Source: JAVBTR01 sp031556065
Lineage (GTDB): Bacteria; Bacillota; Clostridia; Christensenellales; Aristaeellaceae
Assembly (NCBI GenBank): GCA_031556065.1
Contig: JAVBTR010000001.1
Location: 1 to 64,000 of the forward strand
Length of the DNA: 64,000 nt
Direction of reading: 5' to 3'
The notes beneath the pieces were generated by a model that searched no databases, was not told the origin of the DNA, and saw nothing but the letters and a program-made list of their open reading frames with translations. A program made the translations under genes and the position numbers. Shown in pieces: positions 26,928-36,324 of the stretch. Each line of letters begins with the position of its first letter. Positions within the stretch are counted from its first letter, which is position 1.

Positions 26928-28709
26928 ATGAAAAAACGGCTTTTCAGCCTGCCATTTAAGCTAAAGCTGCTGCTGAGCATTGTGGCAATCACTTCAGTAA
27001 CGTTGTTTTTCATCGTCTATGCCACGTACCAATACCAAGCCAACCACAACATGCAGCAGGCCCTTTCCCAGGCAGAGCACAGCGTTGTTATTTCTGCTGA
27101 ATCCCTTTCCGGCGAGTTGTTTTCGTTATTCATAGCTTCTTCTAAAATGATTTTGCAGGAGCCTTACAGCACCATTATAACCGATCTATCTTCAGGGAAG
27201 GGGGGCAGCTACACAAAGAACCTGGATTCGGTTAACGCCACCCTGTCCGTGCTGCTTTCGGGCCACCGCATTCTTTCCGATGGTTTTTTATATGCGCGAA
27301 CAGGACAGTTCTTCAGTGTTTCCCGCGCAGGCCTTGGTAAGGACAGGGAAGGGATGTTTCCGGAGGATATCTGGTCCATTACGGAATGCACAGTGCTGCC
27401 TATCCGCCATAACGAAATTAAGCAAATCGGTGACACTATTCCACTGGTCCTTCCCCTTTCAAGAAGCGGTGAATATATTTATTACCAGGATACCTCTGCT
27501 CTGAATCTGATCCGTTTTGCCCTGCTGCTGGATGCCAAGCACATCCGCGAGGGCTTCGGCCGCTATGACAACAGCTATACTTACATACAATACCTGGCCA
27601 ATCAAGACGGCCTGCCCCTGGATATTACAGTTGAAAACGCCTCAGCTGCCTTTTCCCCCATGATTATGGACCAGGTGAAGGAGGCTGGCGACACCGCAGC
27701 ACAGGCTGTTTCTCTGGACGGTGAAGTTTACTATGTAACAGTCCAGCCTCTGGGCTTTTTCGGACTTAAGGCCGCCCATTTAACCAGGCGAAGCGATGTT
27801 TTATCCGATATGCGCATACTGCAGGCCTTTTTTACGGTGATCTTTTTAGTGGGCACCCTTTGCGCGGGCCTTATGTGTCTATTGCTTTCCGGCTTTCTGC
27901 TGCGGCCTTTAAAAAGAGTCACCAGAATCATTCAATGCATTAACGACCAAAGCTATAATGAAAAACTGAATTTCCTTTACCGGGACGAAATTGGCATTCT
28001 GGGCAACCAAATCAACACCATGTACGACACCATCCAAACCCAGATCGAAAAGATCACCCAGGATGAAAGAGAAAAGACCCACTCCGAAATTCAGATGCTT
28101 TCGGAGCAGATCAATCCTCATTTTTTATACAATACCCTGGAGCGCATCCATATGCGCATGCTTTCTGGCCATGGGGAGGCTGCGGCACAAATGCTGGAAG
28201 GCCTCGGAAAATACCTGCGCCTTACATTAAGCTTCGGCAGCCCTACAGTTTTAATTGAAAAAGAAATCGCCCATGTTGCCCAATACGTGGCGCTGATGGA
28301 CCATTACCTTGAAAACGGGCTGAAGTTTTCTACCAAAGTGGAACCGGGATTGGAATCTGTTCCGGTGCCCAAAAACCTTCTGCAGCCGCTGGTAGAAAAC
28401 AGTATCAAGTACGGCTTCGAAAAAGAATGGGTTTTCGATATGATGGTTATGCCTGAAATCGAAGTAGCAGTTTTCACCCAAAACAATGCTCTTTGCTTCA
28501 CCGTAACAGACAATGGCCGGGGCTTTGATCCGGCCATGATGGAGGGCTACCTATGCAACCAAAGCAACGACGGGCGGCCCCATTTCGGCCTGAACAACCT
28601 GCAAAAACGCCTGGCAGGCTTTTATTCAAAGGCTGTCACTATTTCCTTTGAAAGCATTCCTTATTTTAAAAACACCATCCGCGTGGTGATCGACCGAAAC
28701 CAACTGTAA
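26928..28709 (+). CDS. YesM-type sensor histidine kinase
   Basis: A 593-residue membrane kinase of the LytS/YesM family. TM1 is near residues 13-35 (LLLSIVAITSVTLFFIVYA). A large extracellular sensor extends to about residue 290, TM2 is AFFTVIFLVGTLCAGLMCLL, and a HAMP region follows. The phospho-acceptor is H398 in INPHFLYNTL. The ATPase part has PLVENSIKYG, DNGRGFDP and GLNNLQKRL. It pairs with the regulator immediately upstream (2-base gap). The sensor probably responds to extracellular sugar or the liganded binding protein; the ligand is not known. Confidence 0.94.
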   Translation: MKKRLFSLPFKLKLLLSIVAITSVTLFFIVYATYQYQANHNMQQALSQAEHSVVISAESLSGELFSLFIASSKMILQEPYSTIITDLSSGKGGSYTKNLDSVNATLSVLLSGHRILSDGFLYARTGQFFSVSRAGLGKDREGMFPEDIWSITECTVLPIRHNEIKQIGDTIPLVLPLSRSGEYIYYQDTSALNLIRFALLLDAKHIREGFGRYDNSYTYIQYLANQDGLPLDITVENASAAFSPMIMDQVKEAGDTAAQAVSLDGEVYYVTVQPLGFFGLKAAHLTRRSDVLSDMRILQAFFTVIFLVGTLCAGLMCLLLSGFLLRPLKRVTRIIQCINDQSYNEKLNFLYRDEIGILGNQINTMYDTIQTQIEKITQDEREKTHSEIQMLSEQINPHFLYNTLERIHMRMLSGHGEAAAQMLEGLGKYLRLTLSFGSPTVLIEKEIAHVAQYVALMDHYLENGLKFSTKVEPGLESVPVPKNLLQPLVENSIKYGFEKEWVFDMMVMPEIEVAVFTQNNALCFTVTDNGRGFDPAMMEGYLCNQSNDGRPHFGLNNLQKRLAGFYSKAVTISFESIPYFKNTIRVVIDRNQL

Positions 28710-28714
28710 ACACC

Positions 28715-29572
28715 TTAACGCCCTTGATGGCGAAAGGCCTTGCGAAATTCACCAGGTGAGGTTCCTTCGTGAGAAGTAAAGGCGTAGACAAAATTCGCTT
28801 CGCTGTTGTAGCCTATGCTAAAGGCGATCTCCCGCACAGTCCACCGGGTGGTAAGCAAAAGATACCTGCCTCTATCCAACCGACTGTTCACCAAATACTG
28901 ATAAGGCGAGTAGCCCACTTCCTTTTTAAAAACCCTTGAAAAGTGGTACAGGCTAAACCCGCACATCTTAGCCAACTCATTCACGCTAATGGGTTCCCGG
29001 TAGTGAGCCCCGATGTATTCAAGGGCCTTTTGCACAGGCGAATAAGTTTTTCCCCCGCCTGGTATAACTTGGGCATTAGCCAGCAGCTCCATTAAAATGC
29101 TGTAAAGCATGGCGGAAGCTTTTTCTTCCGCAAATGCGTGCCTGTTTTCAAGCATATAAAGCAAATGTTCAAGATAGGGCTCCACAATGCTATTTTCTAT
29201 AAGGGGAATCATATGACGTTGATCAGCCATAAGCGCACCCACAAGCGGCTGGACATAAGGGCCATCGAAATGTGCAAAGGAAAACTCCGTTTTTTCAATG
29301 GTGTAATAAGTATGAGGCTTATGGCAATCAATGATAGCCGAGCAGCCCGCGGGCACACTGACCACCTTATCGCCACACAGGTAAAGCAATTCCCCTTTTT
29401 TAACCGCCACCAGCAAATACGAGTCGAAACGGATTCGCCCTACATAATAAGGTGGCTCACAAAAATAATGCCCGGCACACAGCAGGTAGCAGTAAAACGC
29501 CTTTGCCCGTTCACTGGGAGTACAATAAGCCACTTTAGACGGTTCCACAACACCAGAAGCCGGTTTCATCAT
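28715..29572 (-). CDS. AraC family transcriptional regulator
   Basis: A 285-residue regulator. The N-terminal cupin-like domain has SYLLVAVKKGELLYLCG and VPAGCSAIIDCHKPHTYYTIE. The C-terminal part has two helix-turn-helix units (YREPISVNELAKMCGFSLYHFSRVFKKEVG, then the closing unit ending GYNSEANFVYAFTSHEGTSPGEFRKAF). It ends 5 bases from the kinase stop, convergent. It is divergent from the URO-D-like gene at 29699 and may control it and/or the neighbouring operons. Confidence 0.9.
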   Translation of the reverse strand: MMKPASGVVEPSKVAYCTPSERAKAFYCYLLCAGHYFCEPPYYVGRIRFDSYLLVAVKKGELLYLCGDKVVSVPAGCSAIIDCHKPHTYYTIEKTEFSFAHFDGPYVQPLVGALMADQRHMIPLIENSIVEPYLEHLLYMLENRHAFAEEKASAMLYSILMELLANAQVIPGGGKTYSPVQKALEYIGAHYREPISVNELAKMCGFSLYHFSRVFKKEVGYSPYQYLVNSRLDRGRYLLLTTRWTVREIAFSIGYNSEANFVYAFTSHEGTSPGEFRKAFRHQGR

Positions 29573-29647
29573 CCATCACCCATAGCAAGAATTCGAAATC
29601 ATTTGACACCAAATCGGATACATTACCCCATCTATTTCAGTATAAAC

Positions 29648-29676
29648 ATTGTAATGGGTAGCCCCATACTTGTCAA
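29648..29676 (-). promoter_or_regulatory. Strong promoter of the AraC gene at 29572, with a dyad spacer
   Basis: On the minus strand TTGACA (29671-29676), a 17-base spacer and TACAAT (29648-29653). The spacer contains ATGGG-TAGC-CCCAT, a 5-base dyad in a position suitable for a repressor or activator. A further CCCCAT half-site lies at about 29628. No clear promoter was found for the divergent plus-strand gene. Confidence 0.6.
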
Positions 29677-29698
29677 TAATACAACGAGGTGATCGTAC

Positions 29699-30946
29699 AT
29701 GACCCTTTCAGGCAACGATAAAGCAATTCTTCGGAATCTTGCGGCAGAGCAAATGAACTTAGCCCATTCCCCTGCCAACCAAGAGCTTATTGCCAGGTGG
29801 GAAGCATTTGGCCGTCTGGATAACTTGACGCCCCCCCTTCTGCGGATGGAGCTTGGTACCTTTCAAAAAGACATCCTGCCGCCCTTGATGCACTGCCATG
29901 GTGAAAAGGCCCGTTCCATTGAACAAAGGCTTTTGTCCAACTTTGTTAACCACAAATTATTTAAGGACGATACCCTGGTGCAAGATTATTTCACCGTGGA
30001 AACCCACCGCCGCTTTACACCCTTTAACCTGCCTGTGAAGGTTTCTCACACAGCCGTGGAGGGCAAGCAATCCCTGGGGCATCATTTCGAACCCTATCTT
30101 TCCGATCTGGAAGAAGATTATGAAAAGCTTGGGGAATCCACTTTCCAAATCGATATAAATGAAACACAAAAAGAAGTGGATTTCTTAAGCGATCTGTTTG
30201 GTGATATCCTGCCTGTGAAAAACGAAAACCCATGCCTTTACGCCTGCCCCACCCAGGATATCGTGCATATCATGAGCATGGAGAATATGTACATCGCCAT
30301 GATTGATGCCCCCGAGCTTTTCCACCAGATGTTGGACAGGCTTACCGATGATTACTGCCGTTATTTTAAGACCCAGGAAAAAATGGGCATTTTAAACGCT
30401 ACCACTGGCAGCCAGCATTTGAACCAAGGCTCCTATTGCTTTACCAGCGACCTGCCCAACAAACAAGAAAACGTTAAAACAAAGGACATCTGGGGCTTCA
30501 TGGATTCCCAAGAAACCACCGCCATCTCCCCCGCCATGTACAAGGAATTCATTTTCCCTTACTATAAAAAGGTGGCTGATTTGTTTGGGCTTTTTTCTTA
30601 TGGCTGCTGCGAAGCCGTACATCCTATCTGGAAAGATATTTTAGAAACCCTGCCCAATTTAAGAAAGGTATCCATTTCTCCCTGGTGCAATGAACGCTTT
30701 ATGGGGGAAGCCCTGCAAGGCAAGAAGATCGTCTATCTTCGCAAGCCTACCCCTAACCTGATCGGTGTTGGCAATCTTTTAGATGAAGACGCTGTAAAAG
30801 CGCACTTCCGGGATACCCTTCTGGCCGCCAAGGGCTGCCATGTGGAATTTGCCCAGCGGGATGTTTATTCTGTAGGCACCGCCCAGAGAGTTAGAAAATA
30901 CGTGCAGCTTTTCCGTGAAACTGTAAACCAATACTGGCAAGCCTGA
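29699..30946 (+). CDS. Uroporphyrinogen decarboxylase superfamily-like protein
   Basis: A 415-residue protein resembling the URO-D/MtaA/CmuA superfamily, which includes uroporphyrinogen decarboxylase and cobalamin-dependent methyltransferases. It has the PTQDIVHIMSMENMYIAMIDAPELFHQMLDRLTDDY helical segment, SDLPNKQENVKTKDIWGFMDSQE, MYKEFIFPYYKKVADLFGLFSYGCCEAV and SISPWCNERFMGEALQGK. The usual methyltransferase zinc motif (HxC) is not visible; YGCCEAV sits there instead. No porphyrin or corrinoid genes are nearby. The gene lies between an AraC regulator and a glycan operon, so a sugar-related role is plausible but unproven. GAGGTG lies 7 bases before the ATG. Confidence 0.75.
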   Translation: MTLSGNDKAILRNLAAEQMNLAHSPANQELIARWEAFGRLDNLTPPLLRMELGTFQKDILPPLMHCHGEKARSIEQRLLSNFVNHKLFKDDTLVQDYFTVETHRRFTPFNLPVKVSHTAVEGKQSLGHHFEPYLSDLEEDYEKLGESTFQIDINETQKEVDFLSDLFGDILPVKNENPCLYACPTQDIVHIMSMENMYIAMIDAPELFHQMLDRLTDDYCRYFKTQEKMGILNATTGSQHLNQGSYCFTSDLPNKQENVKTKDIWGFMDSQETTAISPAMYKEFIFPYYKKVADLFGLFSYGCCEAVHPIWKDILETLPNLRKVSISPWCNERFMGEALQGKKIVYLRKPTPNLIGVGNLLDEDAVKAHFRDTLLAAKGCHVEFAQRDVYSVGTAQRVRKYVQLFRETVNQYWQA

Positions 30947-30967
30947 CCTGCTAAAATGGTTAAATGA

Positions 30968-31117
30968 TTAAACATAGCAGCCGCAATAATAACCAAGGGA
31001 TAGCGTCCCATGTTTTAGGCACATCATCAGGCGCCAGGCCTTTTTAAAGGGAACACCCATATCAAGGCTCACCGAGCTGCCGGTGAAGGTCAAGCTAAAT
31101 GGGCGTTTGCAGGACGA
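30968..31117 (-). other. Short unassigned open frame and repeat copy
   Basis: The 237 bases between the URO-D-like gene and the GH38 gene hold no recognised gene. A minus-strand frame running to a stop at 30968 reads SLDMGVPFKKAWRLMMCLKH near its middle and lacks a proper start, so it could be a scrap. The left part (30975-31012) contains one copy of a short repeat also seen near 40533. The right part is a terminator. Confidence 0.25.
30975..31012. repeat. Short dispersed intergenic repeat, copy 1
   Basis: On the minus strand the segment reads AACATGGGACGCTATCCC, then TTGG and TTATTATTGCGGCTGC. It matches the copy at 40530-40590 (GGGATGTAATCCCTTG... TTATTCTTATTGCGGCAGC) with small gaps. Both carry a GGGA...TCCC hairpin core. 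Confidence 0.45.
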
Positions 31118-31125
31118 AAGAGAAA

Positions 31126-31166
31126 AAAACTGTCAGAAAAGATAAATCCTCTTTCCCGACAGTTTT
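31126..31166 (-). terminator. Terminator of the GH2-to-GH38 operon
   Basis: AAAACTGTC (31126-31134) pairs perfectly with GACAGTTTT (31158-31166), with extra pairing of GAAAAG and CTTTCC inside. On the minus strand a T run of seven follows the stem. It ends the long operon 18 bases after the GH38 stop and may also act weakly on the plus strand. Confidence 0.8.
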
Positions 31167-31183
31167 AGGTCATATGGCAGTTG

Positions 31184-34100
31184 TTACGCCAGTTGCAAAC
31201 GCACTGTGAGTATTTTAAAATTGGAAGCTTCCAGCGGAATCTGCCCATGAGCCACAGCAAGCGGCGCTACCTTGTTTTCCAGCATATCACATAGCCATGC
31301 CGCTTTCACTGGCAAGCTGGTTTGAAGATTGAAGGCCGTAGTTGCTTTCTTGCTTTCGTAAAGCCTAAGGATCAGCTCCCCGGAACCATCCATAGCGGGT
31401 TTGACGGTTTCCAGTATAATGTTGTCCTGATCCACATGAAAGGCGCTGAAGCCATCCAACGTGCCCTTTTGCACGGTAACCGGCACATTCAGTTCATAGC
31501 CTTCCTTTACAACCGGCGCATCTATGAAGGCACCTTCCCATGCCGTAAAAGCATAGGTGAAATGGTGGGTTCCGTTGTCTGCCCGCATTTCGGGGGAGGC
31601 CGCAGCCCGCAGAAGCGTTAATTCCATGCTGTTGCCGTTGACGCTGATGCCATACTTGCAATCGTTTAAAACGGCGCAGCCATGGTTGCTGTCGCATAGG
31701 GCCGTATAGCGGTGGTTGCAAACCTCAAACCTGTCCTTATCATAGGCGCGGCTACGATGGGTGGGTCTTTCTACATACCCAAACTGCATTTCGTTAAACG
31801 CATTAGAGGCCTGCACTTCAACGGGAAAGGCAGTTTTTAAAAGCCTGTGAAGCTCGTGCCACTCCACCGTGGTATCGAATTCCACCCGAACACTGTTGGC
31901 ACTTAAAGAAATGGTTTGGCTAAGGGTAGATTCGCCAATTTGTCGTGTGACTGCCACAGAGGCTTCAAGTCCTTCTTTACATACCAGCACCATTTCCGCC
32001 TGCTGAGGCAGTGGAACCGGCTGCTCGATATAATGGCTGTCGATATCCCAAGCATCGAAGAGTCTGGGCACATCTTTATACAGAAGGAAACGGTTCATGG
32101 GCGCTTTGGCGTATTCGCGGCCAGTTTTCTTTAGCTTGTAGGAAGTAATTTCACCCAAACCATTCAGGGTAATAACCACCTGGTCGTTTTCCAGAGTGGC
32201 GCCCTTTTCACTTACGGCCGCATATGCCATAGGCGCTTTGCCCGCCACAGCGCTTAGCATAAGGGAGACCGCGCCCATAGGCGGCAGGGTGACCAAGGCC
32301 TTGCCATCCCATGAAGGGACAGGCTTTCCTTCCTTGGTGCAAGCGCCAGCCTCAAGCCCTCGAATAGCCACAATAGCCTGGCGTTCAAACGGCAGGGAGT
32401 TGAAAACCGTAATGCCTTCATCACCGTGGAGCAATGCCTTCTGGGCTTCACAAGCCAGCTTAAGGGCCTCCTGCTGCAATTGTTCATGGGCCGCGTTGGC
32501 TTCATGGTAAACCTTGGCGATAGATGAGCCCGGCAAAATATCGTGGAACTGCTGCAAAAGGGTTGTCTTCCAAAGGCCATCTATTTTTGCCTTTTCATAA
32601 GTGTAGCCTTTTTGTGCAGCCAAGCTTCCCCATAGCTCCGCTTCCCGAAGGGCCAACTCGCTCCTTCTGTTGTTGCGCTTAACTGCCGCCTGAGAAGTAT
32701 AGGTGCCTCTATGGGCACTGAAATACAATTCCCCTTCCCAGGTGTTTTTCGGCCCGCCCTTTGCCTGTAAATCTTCAAACATGGTTACGGGGTTTTCCAT
32801 TTCTACCCGAGGCATGCCTTCCAAATCCTTTGCCCGCAAGGCGTATTCGATATGATCCGCACAAGGACCGCCGCCACCGTCCCCATAGCCAAAGGGAATC
32901 AGAAAATCATCCAGATCGCGCTTTTGCACCCGGCTGTGCCACACCTGGCATAATTCCTTGGGATCGGTGCGGTAGGTATAGCTGGTGGGCAGAAAAGAAA
33001 CCACTTCACTGCCATCCATGCCCTTCCAGTTGAAATAATGGTACGGGAATTGATCCCCCTCGTTATAGCTCCAAAAAATTTTCTGGGTTACCAGGTAATC
33101 CACATGGCAGCCCTTTAGAATTTGGGGCAGAGCAGCTGTATAACCAAAGGTATCAGGCAACCACAAAAGCTGGCTGTCCACCCCCAGTTCATCCTTATAA
33201 AACGCCTTGCCATATACCAATTGCCGAATCAGCGCTTCGCCGGAAGCCATATTGGTATCCGGCTCCACATACATAGCCCCTTCAGCAATCCACCGGCCTT
33301 CCTTTACTTTTTCTTTAATCCGCCGGTACAGCTCCGGGTAATACTCCCGGCACATTTCATAGGCAGCTGGCTGGCTTTGAATAAACTTATACTCCGGGTA
33401 TTTATCCAGCAAGCGCAATTGCTGCGCAAAGGTCCGGGCTGTTTTTCGATGGGTTTCTTTTTGCGGCCATAGCCAACACAAATCCAAGTGCGCGTTGCCA
33501 ATAGCATACATTTTAGCCACGGTAGCGCCATTATTCGCTGCCATATATGGCTTTAGCATTTCCCTGGCAGCCCGGTAATCCTTTATACGGCCATCAAGCT
33601 GCTGTTCAAAATCCACCATAAGGGTGAACTTTTCCAGTGCGTCGGCAATATGGCTTTTGCGCAGGCTATCATCATTTAACTCGTTAAAGAGCATGGATAG
33701 CATGCTTACATCCAACCAAAGCTGGTAGGCCTCTTCGTTCCAAATGCCATAGGTGTTGCTGCCGATCACCGCGCGCTTGCCTTCTGTTTTCGGGTCTAAA
33801 AAGCTGCCCGGCAGCACAGGGCCTGTAGCACAGCCTCCCACCTCCGGGAAAAAGTGCCCGGCATAGGCTTCAAATAAAAGGGAATAGCGTTCATCAGCCA
33901 CCCCATTTCTTGTAAGAAAATTATCCACCACATAATGGTGGGGCTCGGTAATCCATTCCGCACGGCGGGTTCCAAAGGCCTGTCCGTTCACAAATAAAGT
34001 GGCTTCGCCACCCAGATCCAAGCTCATTACAATGGTATGCCCGGCGGCAGCTTGGGGCAGCCTAATTTCCGATTGCAGCCACATATATTCCCAGGTGTGT

Positions 34101-34282
34101 CCCCACGCGTAACCCTGCGAGACAGGGCAAAAAGAACCCTTTGCCGCTTCTTCCGGGGAAATATGTGCCATGGTGGTATATCCTTTTAAATCCAGCGTTC
34201 CAAGAGGCAGGTAAAAATCCGCTTTCAAGGTGCGTTCCCAGTGTGATAGCCTGTCTGCAAATTCCCGGCTCATTATTCCCAT
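31184..34282 (-). CDS. GH38 alpha-mannosidase
   Basis: A 1032-residue intracellular alpha-mannosidase. The catalytic domain holds the zinc ligands H265 and D267 in NAHLDLCWLWPQ and the nucleophile D377 in WLPDTFGYTAALPQIL. The N-terminal ~240 residues form a beta-sandwich-like region and the C-terminal half the beta domains of the family (e.g. ITVFNSLPF; RSRAYDKDRFEVCNHRY). GGAG lies 8 bases before the ATG. No signal peptide. Last gene of the operon at 45952-31184. It trims alpha-mannose from imported glycans, perhaps glycoprotein-derived; the exact linkage is unknown. Confidence 0.95.
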   Translation of the reverse strand: MGIMSREFADRLSHWERTLKADFYLPLGTLDLKGYTTMAHISPEEAAKGSFCPVSQGYAWGHTWEYMWLQSEIRLPQAAAGHTIVMSLDLGGEATLFVNGQAFGTRRAEWITEPHHYVVDNFLTRNGVADERYSLLFEAYAGHFFPEVGGCATGPVLPGSFLDPKTEGKRAVIGSNTYGIWNEEAYQLWLDVSMLSMLFNELNDDSLRKSHIADALEKFTLMVDFEQQLDGRIKDYRAAREMLKPYMAANNGATVAKMYAIGNAHLDLCWLWPQKETHRKTARTFAQQLRLLDKYPEYKFIQSQPAAYEMCREYYPELYRRIKEKVKEGRWIAEGAMYVEPDTNMASGEALIRQLVYGKAFYKDELGVDSQLLWLPDTFGYTAALPQILKGCHVDYLVTQKIFWSYNEGDQFPYHYFNWKGMDGSEVVSFLPTSYTYRTDPKELCQVWHSRVQKRDLDDFLIPFGYGDGGGGPCADHIEYALRAKDLEGMPRVEMENPVTMFEDLQAKGGPKNTWEGELYFSAHRGTYTSQAAVKRNNRRSELALREAELWGSLAAQKGYTYEKAKIDGLWKTTLLQQFHDILPGSSIAKVYHEANAAHEQLQQEALKLACEAQKALLHGDEGITVFNSLPFERQAIVAIRGLEAGACTKEGKPVPSWDGKALVTLPPMGAVSLMLSAVAGKAPMAYAAVSEKGATLENDQVVITLNGLGEITSYKLKKTGREYAKAPMNRFLLYKDVPRLFDAWDIDSHYIEQPVPLPQQAEMVLVCKEGLEASVAVTRQIGESTLSQTISLSANSVRVEFDTTVEWHELHRLLKTAFPVEVQASNAFNEMQFGYVERPTHRSRAYDKDRFEVCNHRYTALCDSNHGCAVLNDCKYGISVNGNSMELTLLRAAASPEMRADNGTHHFTYAFTAWEGAFIDAPVVKEGYELNVPVTVQKGTLDGFSAFHVDQDNIILETVKPAMDGSGELILRLYESKKATTAFNLQTSLPVKAAWLCDMLENKVAPLAVAHGQIPLEASNFKILTVRLQLA

Positions 34283-34303
34283 CTTTTTATCTCCGTTATA
34301 AGG

Positions 34304-36280
34304 TTATTTGGTAAAAACCGCCTTTAACATCGGCATGAAAATGCCCCCCTGGACCGCCCTGGCGATAAAATGGCAAAACCGTCCGGTTTTGGTATCATAC
34401 CAATCAGAGAAAGGCACACGGGTAGGGGTTTCGCAAAGGTATTTTACCACGGGTTTCGCAAAAGCCGCAACGGTTTTTGTATCCTCCCCCATGGCAGCCA
34501 CCCACATAATCCAATCGGATTTGGTGTAATCCGCCCGGGAATCCAATGGCACGCCGTATTCGTTTTGCATTTTTAGATAATAAGCGATTTCGTTTTGATA
34601 AAAAGCTGAATCCAAAAGACCAAAGCCGAAAAGCTGGTCCCATATCGTGTTGTATTTTAAACTCCAGCCCTTTTTATCCAGCGTAAGGGCCGTATGATCT
34701 CCGCAATTAGCGCTTTCATATACCTTCCCGGCCATTTCTTTGGCTTTTAAACTATAGCCCCGGCCTTTATCTGTTTCCCCCAACTGATCAAGCATCCATC
34801 CGTAAGCAGCCACGCCGCATACCGCTTTGAAAGCCAGGTTCACATTGTGGGCTAAATGCCCTGCGAAATCGTCCGTACAAAGCTGCTCACCCGGATCCTC
34901 ACCGTATTCCATTAAGTACCGCACCCATTTATCCAGCGTGGGTAAGTAAGCTTTAACCATTTCCTTCCCGCCATCCGCCTTCATTGCGGCAGCCAGCAGC
35001 AAAATCATGTTTCCGCATTCTTCCACCGGCATCTGATACTTTAAATCGTAAACTTCCCGATCCCCGCGATATAAGTACAAAGGCGGATAGGCTTCTCCGT
35101 TAGCAACCCGGTCGCAAAGCCCCGCCCCATATGCGTTTTTATCCAGCCCGTACACCTGCCCAGTGACATGGGGATAGCGGCCTACATCGTGAGGCGCGTA
35201 ATCCGCTTTCCAAACAGGCATGTTGGCAAATTCCAACACCGGCCTGCACATAGCCCGGACCAGCTCCGGGGCAAACATCAGGTACAAGGGCATGGAGGGA
35301 TAGCTTATATCCACCGTGCCTATACAGCCGTTTGAATCGTTCTCCTTGGAAAGAAAAACGGGATTTCCCTTGGCATCTGCAATGAGTTTATGGGCACAAA
35401 TGCTCTGGCGGTAAGCAGCGCAAACCAGTGTCACATAATCTTTTCCGCCTACCCGTTCAGCGTCGGTCATCAGCTGCGCATCCAGCGTGTCCAGCCGCAT
35501 ATGAATGCTTGCGGCGTTTTCATGGCAATGGGCCAAAGCATCTAAAATACTGGCTCCCTTTCGCTGATACCACGCCTTGGCAATATGGCCGAAATAATTG
35601 ATCGCGGCAATATCATCATACCCCAACAACAGGCTGAAGCAATGGCTACTTGCCACTTCTTGAGCCAGTTTTGCCGAAAGGGCATAGTGGCCATCCTGCC
35701 GCTGAAAAACAACGCCTTCCTTAGCCGCCAGATACGCGTAGCCCCAGTCAATGGTAATATGATCACCCGATTGGCAAAGCATATCCTGCCTTTTTCGGCC
35801 CATGTAAGCATAAGAAAGGGCGCTGTCCCTGAACTGATCCCCAACCATGGCCTTAGGGACTTCACCGTTATAGCAGATATCGTCATGCCATACAAAGGCA
35901 AATTCAACCTGATGGGCGTTTCCGTCTGTGGATGAAACCACGCAATCCACATAGGTTACCGGCATGGACAAAAGCTCAAAATCGTCAAGCAAAGCAGGCG
36001 TGCGGAAACGAAGGGCCGCTTCAGCGCCAGGGAGAGCGTAGGTGTATACAGTTGCGCAAGGCGTTACCTTTATATCCTTAAGAGGCGCACTTTCAAAGCT
36101 TTGCTTACCCAAGAGCGCATAGATATTGCCATCCACCGTCAGGCGGCATTCCATGCGCTTACGCTCCCCCGCCCAGTGACGGGTGTCATCTCCGGCCGGA
36201 TCATCGCTAAAGCTCCAAAGAGAAAGGAACGGATCACTGCAAACCAGGGGATATGCGGGTAAATGAGCGTTCTTAGCCAT
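34304..36280 (-). CDS. Glutaminase-domain (DUF5127/DUF4965/DUF1793) protein
   Basis: A 658-residue protein of the glutaminase A-like family, with a beta-sandwich N-terminal region (DUF5127) and an (alpha/alpha) toroid C-terminal region (DUF4965/DUF1793). Signatures are LVCSDPFLSLWSFSDDPAGD, WAGERKRMECRLTVDG, DISYPSMPLYLMFAPELVRA, APHDVGRYPHVTGQ and FAGHLAHNVNLAFKAVCGV. Fungal members are secreted glutaminases; many bacterial members sit in glycan loci and may be glycosidases. This copy has no signal peptide. It sits in a glycan operon, so a carbohydrate role is more likely than glutamine hydrolysis. AGGAGG precedes the ATG. Confidence 0.85.
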   Translation of the reverse strand: MAKNAHLPAYPLVCSDPFLSLWSFSDDPAGDDTRHWAGERKRMECRLTVDGNIYALLGKQSFESAPLKDIKVTPCATVYTYALPGAEAALRFRTPALLDDFELLSMPVTYVDCVVSSTDGNAHQVEFAFVWHDDICYNGEVPKAMVGDQFRDSALSYAYMGRKRQDMLCQSGDHITIDWGYAYLAAKEGVVFQRQDGHYALSAKLAQEVASSHCFSLLLGYDDIAAINYFGHIAKAWYQRKGASILDALAHCHENAASIHMRLDTLDAQLMTDAERVGGKDYVTLVCAAYRQSICAHKLIADAKGNPVFLSKENDSNGCIGTVDISYPSMPLYLMFAPELVRAMCRPVLEFANMPVWKADYAPHDVGRYPHVTGQVYGLDKNAYGAGLCDRVANGEAYPPLYLYRGDREVYDLKYQMPVEECGNMILLLAAAMKADGGKEMVKAYLPTLDKWVRYLMEYGEDPGEQLCTDDFAGHLAHNVNLAFKAVCGVAAYGWMLDQLGETDKGRGYSLKAKEMAGKVYESANCGDHTALTLDKKGWSLKYNTIWDQLFGFGLLDSAFYQNEIAYYLKMQNEYGVPLDSRADYTKSDWIMWVAAMGEDTKTVAAFAKPVVKYLCETPTRVPFSDWYDTKTGRFCHFIARAVQGGIFMPMLKAVFTK

Positions 36281-36324
36281 GGAAAATCCTCCTAAAAGTT
36301 AAAGTATAAACACCACAGGTGTTC

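Noticed and set aside
13225..30946. Single operon from the GH42 locus to the AraC/URO-D genes
   Set aside because: Terminators and divergent gene pairs at 18.4-19.5 kb, 25.1-25.3 kb and 29.6 kb break it into separate units.
30968..31117. Minus-strand frame containing SLDMGVPFKKAWRLMM
   Set aside because: No start codon of its own, no recognised family and it overlaps the repeat copy; kept only as a note in the intergenic entry.
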